A stretch of 64,000 nucleotides of DNA. Origin: Paraburkholderia phenoliruptrix (lineage in GTDB: Bacteria > Pseudomonadota > Gammaproteobacteria > Burkholderiales > Burkholderiaceae). Made by a program: the position numbers and the translations under genes. The DNA lies in NCBI RefSeq assembly GCF_902859825.1, contig NZ_CADIKB010000001.1:372001-436000 (forward strand), read 5' to 3'. This document shows positions 26,921 through 36,147 of the stretch, piece after piece; the stretch's first letter is position 1, and every line of letters starts with the position of its first letter. Under the pieces are notes generated by a model, which was given only the letters and a program-made list of their open reading frames with translations, was not told the origin of the DNA and did not search any database.

Positions 26921-27569
26921 GTGGGGCTCCAGGCGCGATTGGCACGATGTCAGTGTGCTCCCGGCAGCCGCAGTTCAATTCGTCGAATAGCGGGTGTTTT
27001 TGAAGGCAATCAAGGGCATGGGCGGCACGCCGGGATTTGACTGCAGAAATAGCATGTCTTGAGCCCGGCGCAGACGCGAGTGGCTGTCGGCCGATCCCGC
27101 ATGTCAACCTTACCGATAAGCACATCATGTGATAGCGCACACCTCTCCAGGTGTTTGCCCGATACAAGCGAAACCGATGAGACCCGCGTGAGTTGCAGAG
27201 CTATTTCGCGCACAAGCACGTATCTGCGAAGATAGTTAATTCGGATACCAGAATAAAACGCGGCTGCCACCGAAAGCCGAAAGCCCGTGAGCTGGCGCGC
27301 GGCGCAATGCTCGCATCCCACGCTTCTACAGCAATGCGATGTTCAGTCGCCACGCCCCGGTCGACCGGTTTGCTTTCGGCGTCGACATCATTCACCGCTT
27401 CTAACCGATTAGCCGGTCCGACGCTGTGCCAGAAGCCAGGCGGCAGGTGAGCCCGGTTTTCTTCGCGGAACGGTTATTGCTCCCGTGTTGCACGAAATCG
27501 AATGGCGGTACCCGGGCCGCCCGCGAATTCTTCCGCGAAAACAGCAAGCAATTAACAAGGGAGACAATC
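26921..27569. other. Long intergenic region
   Basis: About 650 bases, visibly less GC-rich than its surroundings in the middle (27200-27260). Two short frames on the minus strand (27010-27321 and 27201-27395) have no ribosome site and no family match. It probably holds the promoter of the phosphoesterase gene and perhaps an eroded gene that I cannot identify. Confidence 0.45.
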
Positions 27570-29062
27570 ATGACGACCAAGCCCACGATCTTGGCGACGC
27601 CGGCCGATCCGGCCGATCCAGGCCGCCGCAAGATTCTTGCTGCGCTTGCAGGTTCCATCGCACTGTCGGCTTGTGGAGGCGGCGGTGGCGGCGGCAGCAG
27701 CGGCGGCTCGGGTTCAGGCGCGCCGCAGCCCGTCGGCACGATTCCGCCCGACCGCGCGAATCTTGCGCGCCCCGCGCTGCCTGATCCGGCCACGTCGGGA
27801 ATCGATCACGTGGTGCTGGTCACCATGGAAAACCGCTCGTTCGACCACTTGATGGGCTGGGTCCCGAACGCCGAAACTGCACAGGCCGGCCGAACCTTCA
27901 AGGATGCGTTCGGCGAAACGCACGCTCCCTTTGCGCTCGCAACGAACCCCGCGTATGGCTATCAGGCATGCTCGTTCGCCGACCCCAATCATTCGTACGA
28001 CGCTGGACGCATTCATCTCGCCAATGGCGCCATGAACGGCTTCCTGCTGACACCCGCCACGAGCCTCACGCGCGGCGATCTGCTGCCGATCGGCTATTTC
28101 CAGTCCGCGGACCTCGACTTCTATCGCGGCGCAGTCACCCAGTACACGGTCTGCGACTACTACATGAGCGGCATTCTCGCCGACACCTATCCAAACCGCG
28201 TGTATCTGCACAGCGGGGAAACGGACCGCCTGTCGGACACGCTCGACACGTCGTCGCTGCCGACCATCTGGGATCGCCTCGACGCGAAGGGCATTTCTTC
28301 GACCTATTACTTCCACGACGTGCCGTTTACCGCGCTGTACGGCACGCGCTATGTGGGCCGCTCCAAGCTTTTCTCCGGGTTTCTCACCGACGCGGCGGCC
28401 GGCACCTTGCCCTCGTTCTGCATGGTCGATCCGAGCTTCGGCGGTGAGGCGCAGGGCACGTCGAACGACGACCATCCTCAGCCGACGTCCGCAACGGCCA
28501 GGTGCTGCTCGGTCAGATCTACGACGCCTTGCGCACGAGCCCGAACTGGAGCAAGACGCTGATGATCATCGTGTACGACGAGTGGGGCGGTTTCATGGAA
28601 CACGTGGCGCCGCCGGTCAAGCCTGTGTCCAGTGCGGAAGCTGCGCTCGGCAACGACGGCCGGCTCGGTTTCCGCGTACCGTGCATGCTGCTCGGCCCGC
28701 GCGTGCGCGCCAACTACGTGTCGCGCTATCCGTTCGATCCCAGTTCCATTCACCAGCTGCTCGCCTGGCGCTTCGGCCTCGATCCGCTTGGCGTGCGTGC
28801 GAGCGATTCGACGACATTCAATATGGCATACGCACTCGACTTTACCGATCCCGCGCGCACCGACGCGCCGGCCATTGCGGTGACTCAAGGCACGTTCGGT
28901 TCTGCCTGCTCCAATATCTCGACGGCGACGTCGGGCGCGAGCGGGATCGCGCAACTGGACAAGAGTCAGTTGGTGCCCAATACGGCGATCAGTGCGCCGG
29001 GAGGACGTTTTGCGGAGTTGCGGACCAAAGCGGACGCGTTGGGCTTTCCAGCGCCGAAGTAA
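27570..29062 (+). pseudogene. Phosphoesterase (phospholipase C/acid phosphatase AcpA family) with one-base frameshift
   Basis: ATG 27570 with AGGGAG upstream. It begins with a lipoprotein-like or Tat-like signal (RRKILAALAGSIALSACGGGG, where the Cys fits a lipobox) and a Gly/Ser linker. The catalytic region has SGIDHVVLVTMENRSFDHLMGWVP, with the family's metal-binding ENRSFD. At 28480/28481 one base is missing: frame 1 reads NDDHPQPTSAT..., while the next frame resumes PDVRNGQVLLGQIYDALRTSPNWSKTLMIIVYDEWGG and continues to a stop at 29062. Restoring one base gives HPHADVRNG and a ~497-residue enzyme. It is either a young pseudogene or a sequence error. Confidence 0.82.
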
Positions 29063-29113
29063 TCAGTTGCAATTGAGAGGATCGGCTTGCCGCTGCTCGC
29101 GCCGCGTCGGAAG

Positions 29114-31498
29114 TCAGAACAACTGCTTTTGGCCGGACGTGAGCCGTGTAAAGTCGTCGCGCAGCAGCGGCAAGATTGCATCGGCAACGGGTTGCAATTG
29201 ACGCGTGAGGTAGTGTTCGTAGTCGATTGCGGAACGCAGTGTTTCGAGCGGCTCGGGGCCGGCAATCGTCATCACGTAGCTGATCCAGCCGCCGTTCTGG
29301 TATTGCAGCGGACGGCCCTGCCGGCGGTTGAATTCGTCGGCCACGCGGGCGGCGCGCACATGCGGCGGCACATTGCGTTCGTAGTCGCCAAGCGGTCTGC
29401 GCAGGCGCTTGCGATACACAAGCTGATCGTCGAGCTTGCCGGCGAGCGTATCGCGCACATAGTCGCGCACGTAGTCCTGATAGGGCTGCTGCGTGAAGAT
29501 GCGCCTATAAAGCTCTTGCTGGAACTGCTGCGCGAGCGGCGTCCAGTCGGTGCGTACCGTTTCAAGGCCCTTGTAGACGATCTCTTCGTGCCCGTCCGCC
29601 GACACGGTGAGCCCGGCATAGCGCTTCTTGCTGCCTTCTTCCGCGCCGCGAATCGTCGGCATGAAAAAACGCCGGTAATGGCGCTCGAATTGCAATTCGA
29701 GCGCGCTGTCGAGCCCGAAGCGCCGTTGTAAATCTTGCCGCCACCATGCGTTGATATGTTCAACGAGCGCACGTCCGATGCGGCCCGCGTCGTCTTCGTC
29801 ATGAGCGTGCCTGAGCCAGACGAAGGTCGAGTCCGTGTCGCCGTAGATGACTTCATAGCCTTCGGCCTGGATCAGCTCGCGTGTGCGGTGCATGATTTCA
29901 TGGCCGCGCATGGTAATCGACGAGGCCAGACGCGGGTCGAAAAAGCGGCAACCGGTTGAACCCAGCACGCCGTAAAACGCATTCATGATGATCTTCAGCG
30001 CCTGCGAGAGCGGTTTATTGTGCTCCCGCTTGGCGGTTTCGCGGCCTTGCCAGACCTGGCCCACGATCGACGGCAGACAGTGGCGCGTGCGTGAGAAGCG
30101 TGCGCCGAGAAAGCCCGGCACGGACTCATCGTCGCCGGGATGGAGCATGCCTTCCACGAGCCCGACCGGGTCGATCAAAAACGTGCGAATGATCGACGGA
30201 TACAGGCTCTTGTAGTCGAGCACCAGGACCGAATCGTAGAGGCCCGGGCGTGAGTCCATGACGAAACCGCCCGGACTCGCGGCGCCGGCCACATCGCCGA
30301 CGTTGGGCGCCACATAGCCTTGCCGGTGCATTCGCGGCATGTACAAATGCGTGAACGCCGCCACCGAGCCGCCGCTGCGATCGGCGGGCAGGCCGGTTAC
30401 GGTGGCGCGTTCGAGCAGAAACGGCAGCAGTTCCGTTTTGGCGAAGATGCGCGTGACCAGTTCGCAGTCCTTCAGGTTGTATTGGGCGAGGGCGGGCTTG
30501 TCCTCGTCGAAGCGGCGCTGGATTTCATCCATGCGCTGATAGGGATTGTCGATGGATTTGCCTTCGCCCAGCACGGCTTGCGACACATGTTCGAGGCTGA
30601 ACGACGGAAAGCTCCACGTGGCTGAACGCAGCGCCTCGATGCCGTCGATAATCAATCGTCCCGCGGCGCCCGCGAAATAGTGGTTCTGTTTCAGTCCGTG
30701 CTCGCGCCACTCCATCACGGCGCCGCCGCGTCCAAGCCGCAACGGCACGCGGTATTGTTCGGCGTGCTGCTGCAGCACCCGCAAGTCGAACTGCACGAGA
30801 TTCCAGCCGATGATCGCATCGGGATCGTGCCGCTCCATCCACGTGTTCAATTTTTCCAGCAGCTGTGCGCGCGTTTCACAGTATTCGAGGTCGAAGTCGA
30901 GCTTGCCCGCATCGCCGTTCGGCGGCCCGAGCATGTACACCTGGCGCTGGCCGCAACCTTCGAGAGCGATCGAATACAGCTCTGCGTGAACACTGGTCTC
31001 GATGTCGAGCGACACCAGCCTCAATGAAGGCCGATAGTCCGCAGCCGGTTTCAGCTCGCCATTCACGAGCGCCTTGTCGCTCTTCCGCTCGCCGCTGAAC
31101 CATACCGGCGCGGTGATGAAGCGCTCCATCATATAGCGCTCCGGCGGAAAGACATCGGCCTCGTAAACCTCCACGCCGCCTTGCTTCAGGCGCTTCTCGT
31201 AGCCGGTCAACTGGCGATATTGCGGGCAGTAAAGTCCCAGCACCGGCCGGTGATGAAAGTCTCGCAGTTCGAGGGAGCGCAGATCGCGCGGTGCCTCGCG
31301 GCGCAAAATCGTTTCTGCGCGTTCGCGCTGTTCCGTAGGAATGAATGCAACCGATGTTTGATGGCGCAAACGGATGTGACGGGGCCCGGCGTCCGTTGCC
31401 AGCCAGAAATCGACTTCGGTACCGGCGGGCGTGTCCCGCCAATGCCGCGTCAAGATGAAACCCTGCTCGAACTCTGTCAAACCCACCACCTGTGCCAT
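29114..31498 (-). CDS. polB: DNA polymerase II (family B)
   Basis: 794 residues, close to E. coli PolB (783). Exonuclease motifs: Exo I VSLDIETS, Exo II IIGWNLVQFDLRVL, Exo III YNLKDCELV. Polymerase motifs: A (DYKSLYPSIIRTFLIDP), B (ALKIIMNAFYGVLGS), C (YGDTDSTFVWL). All catalytic aspartates are present, so it should be an active proofreading polymerase used in damage tolerance and replication restart. It is a single gene, convergent with the phosphoesterase and divergent from the PRC-barrel gene. I did not find a convincing LexA box in the 184-base upstream gap. Confidence 0.95.
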   Translation of the reverse strand: MAQVVGLTEFEQGFILTRHWRDTPAGTEVDFWLATDAGPRHIRLRHQTSVAFIPTEQRERAETILRREAPRDLRSLELRDFHHRPVLGLYCPQYRQLTGYEKRLKQGGVEVYEADVFPPERYMMERFITAPVWFSGERKSDKALVNGELKPAADYRPSLRLVSLDIETSVHAELYSIALEGCGQRQVYMLGPPNGDAGKLDFDLEYCETRAQLLEKLNTWMERHDPDAIIGWNLVQFDLRVLQQHAEQYRVPLRLGRGGAVMEWREHGLKQNHYFAGAAGRLIIDGIEALRSATWSFPSFSLEHVSQAVLGEGKSIDNPYQRMDEIQRRFDEDKPALAQYNLKDCELVTRIFAKTELLPFLLERATVTGLPADRSGGSVAAFTHLYMPRMHRQGYVAPNVGDVAGAASPGGFVMDSRPGLYDSVLVLDYKSLYPSIIRTFLIDPVGLVEGMLHPGDDESVPGFLGARFSRTRHCLPSIVGQVWQGRETAKREHNKPLSQALKIIMNAFYGVLGSTGCRFFDPRLASSITMRGHEIMHRTRELIQAEGYEVIYGDTDSTFVWLRHAHDEDDAGRIGRALVEHINAWWRQDLQRRFGLDSALELQFERHYRRFFMPTIRGAEEGSKKRYAGLTVSADGHEEIVYKGLETVRTDWTPLAQQFQQELYRRIFTQQPYQDYVRDYVRDTLAGKLDDQLVYRKRLRRPLGDYERNVPPHVRAARVADEFNRRQGRPLQYQNGGWISYVMTIAGPEPLETLRSAIDYEHYLTRQLQPVADAILPLLRDDFTRLTSGQKQLF

Positions 31499-31682
31499 GG
31501 AAACGGCGCGTCGTCGCCTGATGCGATTTTACCGCCAGGCGCACACAGCGGCGCCCGGTGCTCGCGGGCGCTCATGTCACCGGGCATGCAGCCGCGCGGC
31601 GGAGCCGGTATGATGGTTTCGCAGCGTGTGTTTCGGCGCGATCATGCGCTGGTGAGTCTTCTAAAACAGCGGAGTATATGAA

Positions 31683-32108
31683 ATGACTTTGGGCAAACTT
31701 CTGGTGGCGGCTGCGGTGGCCGCAGCGAGCTTCGGCGCGCACGGGCAGGTCGCGGGCACGCAACCGCTTGGCGTGACTGTCGAGCAATCGAATGCGTTGT
31801 TAAGCGGGTGGAGCGTGAAAAAGAGCATTCTCGGCAAGGCCGTGTACAACGATCAGAACGAGAAGATCGGTTCTATCCGCGATCTCGTGGTGGCGCCGGA
31901 CGGCTCGCTGTCCGCAGCGATTGTCGCCGCAGGCGGGTTTCTCGGCGTTGCGTCGCATGATGTAGCGGTGCCGATTGCCGCGCTCGACATTCGTTCGGGC
32001 AACTTTTATCTGGCCGGCGCGACGAAGGCGGCGTTGAAGGCCACGCCCGAGTTCCAGTACAACAAGGTACAAACGCCGCCGAAGCCGAAGAAGCTGTCGG
32101 CGCAGTGA
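31683..32108 (+). CDS. Exported PRC-barrel protein
   Basis: 141 residues with a signal peptide (MTLGKLLVAAAVAAASFGAHG). The mature part is a PRC-barrel: LGKAVYNDQNEKIGSIRDLVVAPDGSLSAAIVAAGGFLGVASHDVAVPIAAL. It ends in a Lys/Pro-rich tail. GGAG lies 8 bases before the ATG. Periplasmic PRC-barrel proteins are common in Burkholderia; their role is not settled. It converges on the DUF2891 gene across two strong hairpins. Confidence 0.85.
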   Translation: MTLGKLLVAAAVAAASFGAHGQVAGTQPLGVTVEQSNALLSGWSVKKSILGKAVYNDQNEKIGSIRDLVVAPDGSLSAAIVAAGGFLGVASHDVAVPIAALDIRSGNFYLAGATKAALKATPEFQYNKVQTPPKPKKLSAQ

Positions 32109-32131
32109 TGCACAGCGCACGGTGACTTCGG

Positions 32132-32176
32132 AACGGGACCGTCCCGTTTGCAGGCCGGACGCACGCGCCGGCCTGC
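32132..32176. terminator. Twin-hairpin bidirectional terminator
   Basis: Two perfect inverted repeats in tandem: AACGGGAC-C-GTCCCGTT (32132-32148) and GCAGGCCGG, 9-base loop, CCGGCCTGC (32150-32176). They fill the 76-base gap between the convergent PRC-barrel and DUF2891 genes. Confidence 0.65.
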
Positions 32177-32184
32177 ACGTCTCT

Positions 32185-33195
32185 TCACGCCTCGAGGGCG
32201 AGCGTCGCGAAGGTGCCCAGCCAATGCTCGCCCATGTAGTCTCCGGCCACATGAGGCAGCGCACTTTGCAAATGCCGCTCGGCGGAATCGAGCAGCGCGG
32301 CCCGGCGGATGTCGCCCGCGGGCAATGCCCGGGCGAGCGAGCGCTGGCACCAGGCGCGACTCAGATTGAGGCCGTCCAGGTGTGCAATCTTGCCGTCGGT
32401 GCGGTCCGTGACGGTGACCGGCTCGAATAACGTAGTGGGCTTTTTCGCGCCCAGATCGGGCAGAAAGCGTCCGAACCAGTCGACGAATTGTGCGGGCGGC
32501 AAAACACGCCGCATCAATTCCGCTTCCATCAGCGAGGGCGAGAGGAATTCGTCGCCGGCAGGCTCCCACGCCTGGCACCCCACGTCATGCAAAAACCAGC
32601 GCTCCGCGGTGCTGACGATCAACGCCTCCAGCGAGCCGTGCGAGGTTTGTCGCGCGAAATCGAGCGTAAGCGCGAGCGCGAAGGCCATGTTGAAATGCGT
32701 GCCCACCCGCAACGGATAAGTGGCTTTGGGCAGGAACGTCTCGAAGCGCTCGACGAAAACCTCGGTAAGCGGCGCAAAGGTCTTCGACCAGCGCGCGCCG
32801 TGCGAGAGCTTCAACGCATGCAGTTGGGCGCTGAGCGTGAGCAACCACGCCCAGCCATACGGCCGTTCGAAGCCGAGGTTATGCGGCAGGTCGAGGTAAG
32901 CCCGCTCGCCGGCGACGTTCGCAGCCGTGAAGTGCTCGTCGACCACAGCGACGATACGTTCGGCTTCCGGCAGATCCGGAAAGCGCTCGATAAGATGAAG
33001 AACCAGCCAGTAGCCATGCACGCAGGAGTGCCAGTCGTAGCTGCCGTAAAAGATGGGATGCAACGCGCGGGGGCTTTGCACATCTTGCGGGCCGGCGAGC
33101 GAGTGTGTGAGTTTGTTCGGATATTCGCGCGTGAGGTGAGCGAGCGCGAGATTGGCGAATCTGGAAGCGAATTCGCGGGTGAGCAGGGCGGTCAT
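32185..33195 (-). CDS. DUF2891-family protein
   Basis: 336 residues from ATG 33195 (GAGGAA upstream; the open frame continues to 33261 without a better start). The DUF2891 pattern is clear: NKLTHSLAGPQDVQSPRALHPIFYGSYDWHSCVHGYWLVLHL, LPHNLGFERPYGWAWLLTLSAQLH, and GCQAWEPAGDEFLSPSLMEAELM. The conserved Trp/His/Glu set and all-alpha toroid prediction resemble glycoside-processing folds, but no activity is known. Soluble, single gene. Confidence 0.88.
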   Translation of the reverse strand: MTALLTREFASRFANLALAHLTREYPNKLTHSLAGPQDVQSPRALHPIFYGSYDWHSCVHGYWLVLHLIERFPDLPEAERIVAVVDEHFTAANVAGERAYLDLPHNLGFERPYGWAWLLTLSAQLHALKLSHGARWSKTFAPLTEVFVERFETFLPKATYPLRVGTHFNMAFALALTLDFARQTSHGSLEALIVSTAERWFLHDVGCQAWEPAGDEFLSPSLMEAELMRRVLPPAQFVDWFGRFLPDLGAKKPTTLFEPVTVTDRTDGKIAHLDGLNLSRAWCQRSLARALPAGDIRRAALLDSAERHLQSALPHVAGDYMGEHWLGTFATLALEA

Positions 33196-33509
33196 CGGCG
33201 GTTCCTCGAAAGCGGAATACGAACAGGCCACTAGTATCGTATTGGCGGCGCGCAATAGCAAAGCTCTGAACGTTGTGCGCTAGCGGATGCGCTGTCGATA
33301 TTCTAGTCGCAGCAGCGGGACTGCCGCGATATCGGCATTTGCCGAAGCGAACGGCGCGTAATTGCGGCTAAATCTGCCGTTAGCGTTTTTTGCTGGTGCG
33401 CGCGCAAGACTCTCGCGGGAGACGGCGAGCGGATCGTGTTTCTTTCCGGTTCTTTGCGCGGTGGCTGCGGTTTATATGTGCGTGCTATGGTCGCGCTCCG
33501 TCCCAAGTC
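33196..33509. other. Gene-free stretch
   Basis: About 310 bases between the DUF2891 start and a small predicted gene. No hairpin, repeat or open frame that I would support. Confidence 0.5.
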
Positions 33510-33755
33510 ATGCGTCTTTCCGCCGACAACACGAAGATGGAGCAGTTCTTTATGCGGCGCGCGAGCGCCGTCAATTTCCTGCTGGCGCGCCGGCGCGTGT
33601 GCCTCGATAAGATTGCGTCCGCAACGAGTCCGGAATGGGAGCGCGAGCGCGAAGTGGAGTTAATCGAGCGTCTCGTACTCGACGTTCGCGCCGGGCGGCT
33701 CAGTACTTTCGAAATGATGCATGCAAAAGCGGTGACGGTGGTCGTCACCGATTGA
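33510..33755 (+). CDS. Small hypothetical protein, about 81 residues
   Basis: Frame MRLSADNTKMEQFFMRRASA...; the start may instead be ATG 33537 (72 residues), as neither has a good ribosome site. The sequence is mostly helical and charged (PEWEREREVELIERLVLDVRAGRLSTFEMMHAKAVTVVVTD), suggesting a real short protein of the type seen near regulators in Burkholderia. No family recognised. It converges on the ompW gene 22 bases away. Confidence 0.5.
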   Translation: MRLSADNTKMEQFFMRRASAVNFLLARRRVCLDKIASATSPEWEREREVELIERLVLDVRAGRLSTFEMMHAKAVTVVVTD

Positions 33756-33776
33756 GCGCCCGCTATAGGGGCGGCT

Positions 33777-34505
33777 TCAGAAGCGATAGCCGACGGAGAC
33801 AAACGACACGATCGGATCCAGCTTCAGCTTGGTCGTGCTCGTGACCGTGCCGACCGAGGACTTCGTGGTCAGCGTCGCCCGCGTGGAGAGCCACATATAC
33901 GAGAGCGACAGGTCGACCGACCAGTGCTTGTCGATGTCATACGAGAAGCCCGCATTGACCACTGGTGCGAATGAGCTGCCGAGCCTGGCGGTTGTCGTAC
34001 CCTCCAGTGCGGTGCCATATGTGGATGAATAAAGGAAGCTGCCGCTCGACACGGCCGGACTCAATTTCACGCCGCTATACCAGACGTATGCTGCCCCAGC
34101 GCCGAGATAAGGACGGAACCGGCTCTGCGGATCATTGAAGTAGTACTTCATCAGCAGTGTCGGGCTCCATTCGTATGCGGACCCGATCTGCCCGAGTGCC
34201 GCCAGCGAACCGGTACCGGTCAGATTGAACTTCGGCGGAATGCCGAACACGACGGTGGTCGCAATATGATTGGTGAAGAAATAGGTCGCCGTGAGGCCGA
34301 ACGTGTCCGAATCGTCGACGCTCGCGCCGGTGCCGGTTCTCGTGGCGCTCGTGCCCAACGCATTGACCGTCAGCGGTTTGCTCGAGTCTTGGGGCGCGAG
34401 ATGGAACCACCCCGCGTTCAGCACGAAATCGCCGGCGCTTTGCGCGTGAGCGGCAGTACCCGTGAACAGTGCGGCGGCCAAACCGAGTACCCGTGTGTGC
34501 TTCAT
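33777..34505 (-). CDS. ompW: OmpW-family outer-membrane protein
   Basis: 242 residues with a signal peptide (MKHTRVLGLAAALFTGTAAHAQ). It fits an eight-stranded OmpW barrel: FVLNAGWFHLAPQDSS, FGLTATYFFTNHIATTVVFGIPPKF, WSPTLLMKYYFNDPQSRFRPYLGAGAAYVWY, KHWSVDLSLSYMWLST, and a C-terminal phenylalanine (VSVGYRF) required for outer-membrane assembly. OmpW proteins carry small hydrophobic molecules sideways through the barrel wall. Single gene; GGAGACGAAG precedes the ATG. Confidence 0.92.
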   Translation of the reverse strand: MKHTRVLGLAAALFTGTAAHAQSAGDFVLNAGWFHLAPQDSSKPLTVNALGTSATRTGTGASVDDSDTFGLTATYFFTNHIATTVVFGIPPKFNLTGTGSLAALGQIGSAYEWSPTLLMKYYFNDPQSRFRPYLGAGAAYVWYSGVKLSPAVSSGSFLYSSTYGTALEGTTTARLGSSFAPVVNAGFSYDIDKHWSVDLSLSYMWLSTRATLTTKSSVGTVTSTTKLKLDPIVSFVSVGYRF

Positions 34506-34911
34506 CTTCGTCTCCTTCTGTCTGTTATGAGTGGTTCGCCAGGGACGATTCTATGCGTACGGTCGTTCGGTTTGTCGCGTGCTTTATTGAACTTTGCCTC
34601 TGTAATCTGGTAAGGATTTAAAGCTCGCAGTCGGTCAGGCCAAAGCCAAAAGCCCACTGGTGAGAGCGGGCTTCCGGTTGCCTTTTTTGAAAGAGAGAAA
34701 TGCGCTCTCGCAGAGAATAAATCGCGATGACGCGGGGCTATTTAACCCTGCCGCAAACATGCGGCGCAAGCGTTAAAGCAGAGTTCTCAGGCTTGTTTGT
34801 CTTTTGTTTTCTTACTTGCTGCGAATGGCGTCAACGAGGTGATTGTCATGCCGGAAGATAAGTCATCCGTGCGTCCAGTACTGAAAGCGGAAAGCAACAG
34901 AGCGCCTCGCC
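34506..34911. other. Intergenic region with an imperfect hairpin
   Basis: About 400 bases. An inverted repeat AAGCCCACT (34650-34658) / AGCGGGCTT (34665-34673) is followed by TTTTTT about 12 bases later on the plus strand, but no plus-strand gene ends nearby. It could be a remnant terminator or part of the ompW promoter region. No supported gene. Confidence 0.4.
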
Positions 34912-36063
34912 TTACGCATTGCCCCGCGAATTGGCCCGCGCCGCGCTGCTGCACGCAAATATGCGCGCAAACAAGCCACGCGATACTTCTTGCGCCTCTG
35001 CCGCTTCCATCACATGGCGCCACCAACGCTCGCCGCGATGCGGGGCGGCGAGATCGAGCCGCTCGCCCATGCGCGGTGTCGAAAGCGCGACGCCGCGCGC
35101 CGCAGCGAGTCCAAGTACGCGCTCGAACGGCTCATACCACCGGTGCATGGCGAGATCGAATGTGCCGTTGTGAATCGGCACGAGCCAGTGGCCGCGCAAA
35201 TCGACATGGGCCTGCACGGTGTCTTCAGGCTGCATGTGGACATAGGGCCACTGCGCGTCGTACGCGCCGGTTTCCACGAGTGCCACGTCGAACGGCCCGA
35301 AGCGCTCGCCGATCGCCCTGAAGCCGTCGAAGTAGCCGGTGTCGCCGCTGAAGAACACGCGCAGGTCGTCGTCGACAATAACCCACGAGGCCCACAGCGT
35401 GCTATTGCCGTCAAAGAGGCTGCGCCCGGAAAAATGCTGCGCGGGCGTCGCCGTGAATGCAATACCGCCGACGTCCACGCTTTGCCACCAGTCGAGCTGA
35501 CGCACCTTGTTCGCGTCGATACCCCATTCGATCAGCCGGTCGCCGACGCCGAGCGGCGTGACGAAGCGCTCGGTCGTGGCGGCGAGCGCGAGCACGGTTT
35601 CGCGGTCGAGGTGATCGTAGTGATCATGCGAAAGAAGCACGCCGGCGAGCGGCGGCAGATCGGCGAGCGCGATAGGCGGCGCATGAAAACGCCTGGGACC
35701 GACGCGACGGAACGGCGAAGCGCGTTCCGCGAACACCGGATCGGTCAGCCAGAACCGGCCGCGCAACTTGAGCAACAGGGTCGAATGTCCGAGCCGGTAA
35801 AGGCTGCGGTCGGGCGCCGCGTGAAGGTCGTCGCGCGTCAATGCGTCGATGGGTAAGGCGCCTTGCGGCACCGTGCCCGAGGGCTTGTTCAACAGCACAT
35901 TCCACGCAATGCGTAAGGTTTTGCCGAATCCTTCGACGGGACGCGGCTTCACGTTGCGAAAGCGCTCGCCGTCGTGCTGTGCCGAGAGGCCGGACAGCGC
36001 GCGCCCGCGCCTCGCGGCGTGAACCCCCAAGGCACGGCTGATGGAGTCGAGAAACGATGTCAT
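34912..36063 (-). CDS. MBL-fold metal-dependent hydrolase (UlaG/NAPE-PLD-like)
   Basis: 383 residues. Metal ligands: LLSHDHYDHLD (HxHxDH), a later His in TPAQHFSGRS, Asp in FFSGDTGYFDG, and His in VPIHNGTFDLAMHRWYEP. The N-terminal extension PVEGFGKTLRIAWNVLLNKPSG and LGHSTLLLKLRGRFWLTDPVF match the group related to NAPE-phospholipase D and lactonases such as UlaG. It probably hydrolyses a phospho- or lactone ester. It is divergent from a TetR regulator, with a shared palindromic operator just before both starts, so that regulator most likely controls it. Confidence 0.9.
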   Translation of the reverse strand: MTSFLDSISRALGVHAARRGRALSGLSAQHDGERFRNVKPRPVEGFGKTLRIAWNVLLNKPSGTVPQGALPIDALTRDDLHAAPDRSLYRLGHSTLLLKLRGRFWLTDPVFAERASPFRRVGPRRFHAPPIALADLPPLAGVLLSHDHYDHLDRETVLALAATTERFVTPLGVGDRLIEWGIDANKVRQLDWWQSVDVGGIAFTATPAQHFSGRSLFDGNSTLWASWVIVDDDLRVFFSGDTGYFDGFRAIGERFGPFDVALVETGAYDAQWPYVHMQPEDTVQAHVDLRGHWLVPIHNGTFDLAMHRWYEPFERVLGLAAARGVALSTPRMGERLDLAAPHRGERWWRHVMEAAEAQEVSRGLFARIFACSSAARANSRGNA

Positions 36064-36083
36064 GTACGCCGCCCCGAAGTCAG

Positions 36084-36127
36084 AAAGTAGACTGAGGAGT
36101 GTACTTTATAATCTCAAAAAGTAAACT
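36084..36127. promoter_or_regulatory. TetR operator (palindrome plus third half-site) and -10 box
   Basis: AAAGTAGACT-GAGG-AGTGTACTTT (36084-36107) is a 10-bp-arm palindrome with one mismatch. A third half-site, AAAGTAAACT, lies at 36118-36127. Between them is a consensus -10 box, TATAAT (36107-36112), pointing toward the tetR gene. It lies 21 bases from the MBL start and 21 bases from the TetR start, so one repressor could silence both genes. Confidence 0.75.
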
Positions 36128-36147
36128 GCCCGGTGTAAAATTTCTGG

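Noticed and set aside
29114..31498. SOS (LexA) control of polB
   Set aside because: E. coli polB is SOS-controlled, but I found no CTGT-N8-ACAG type site in 31499-31682, so I do not claim it here.
34646..34690. Hairpin followed by a T-run as a terminator
   Set aside because: The T-run is about 12 bases away and no plus-strand gene ends before it, so it is described only as an intergenic inverted repeat.
34797..35321. 174-codon plus-strand frame beginning MSFVFLLAANG
   Set aside because: After ~40 codons it overlaps the 3' end of the MBL hydrolase gene antisense and becomes Arg/Cys-rich; no ribosome site at its start.
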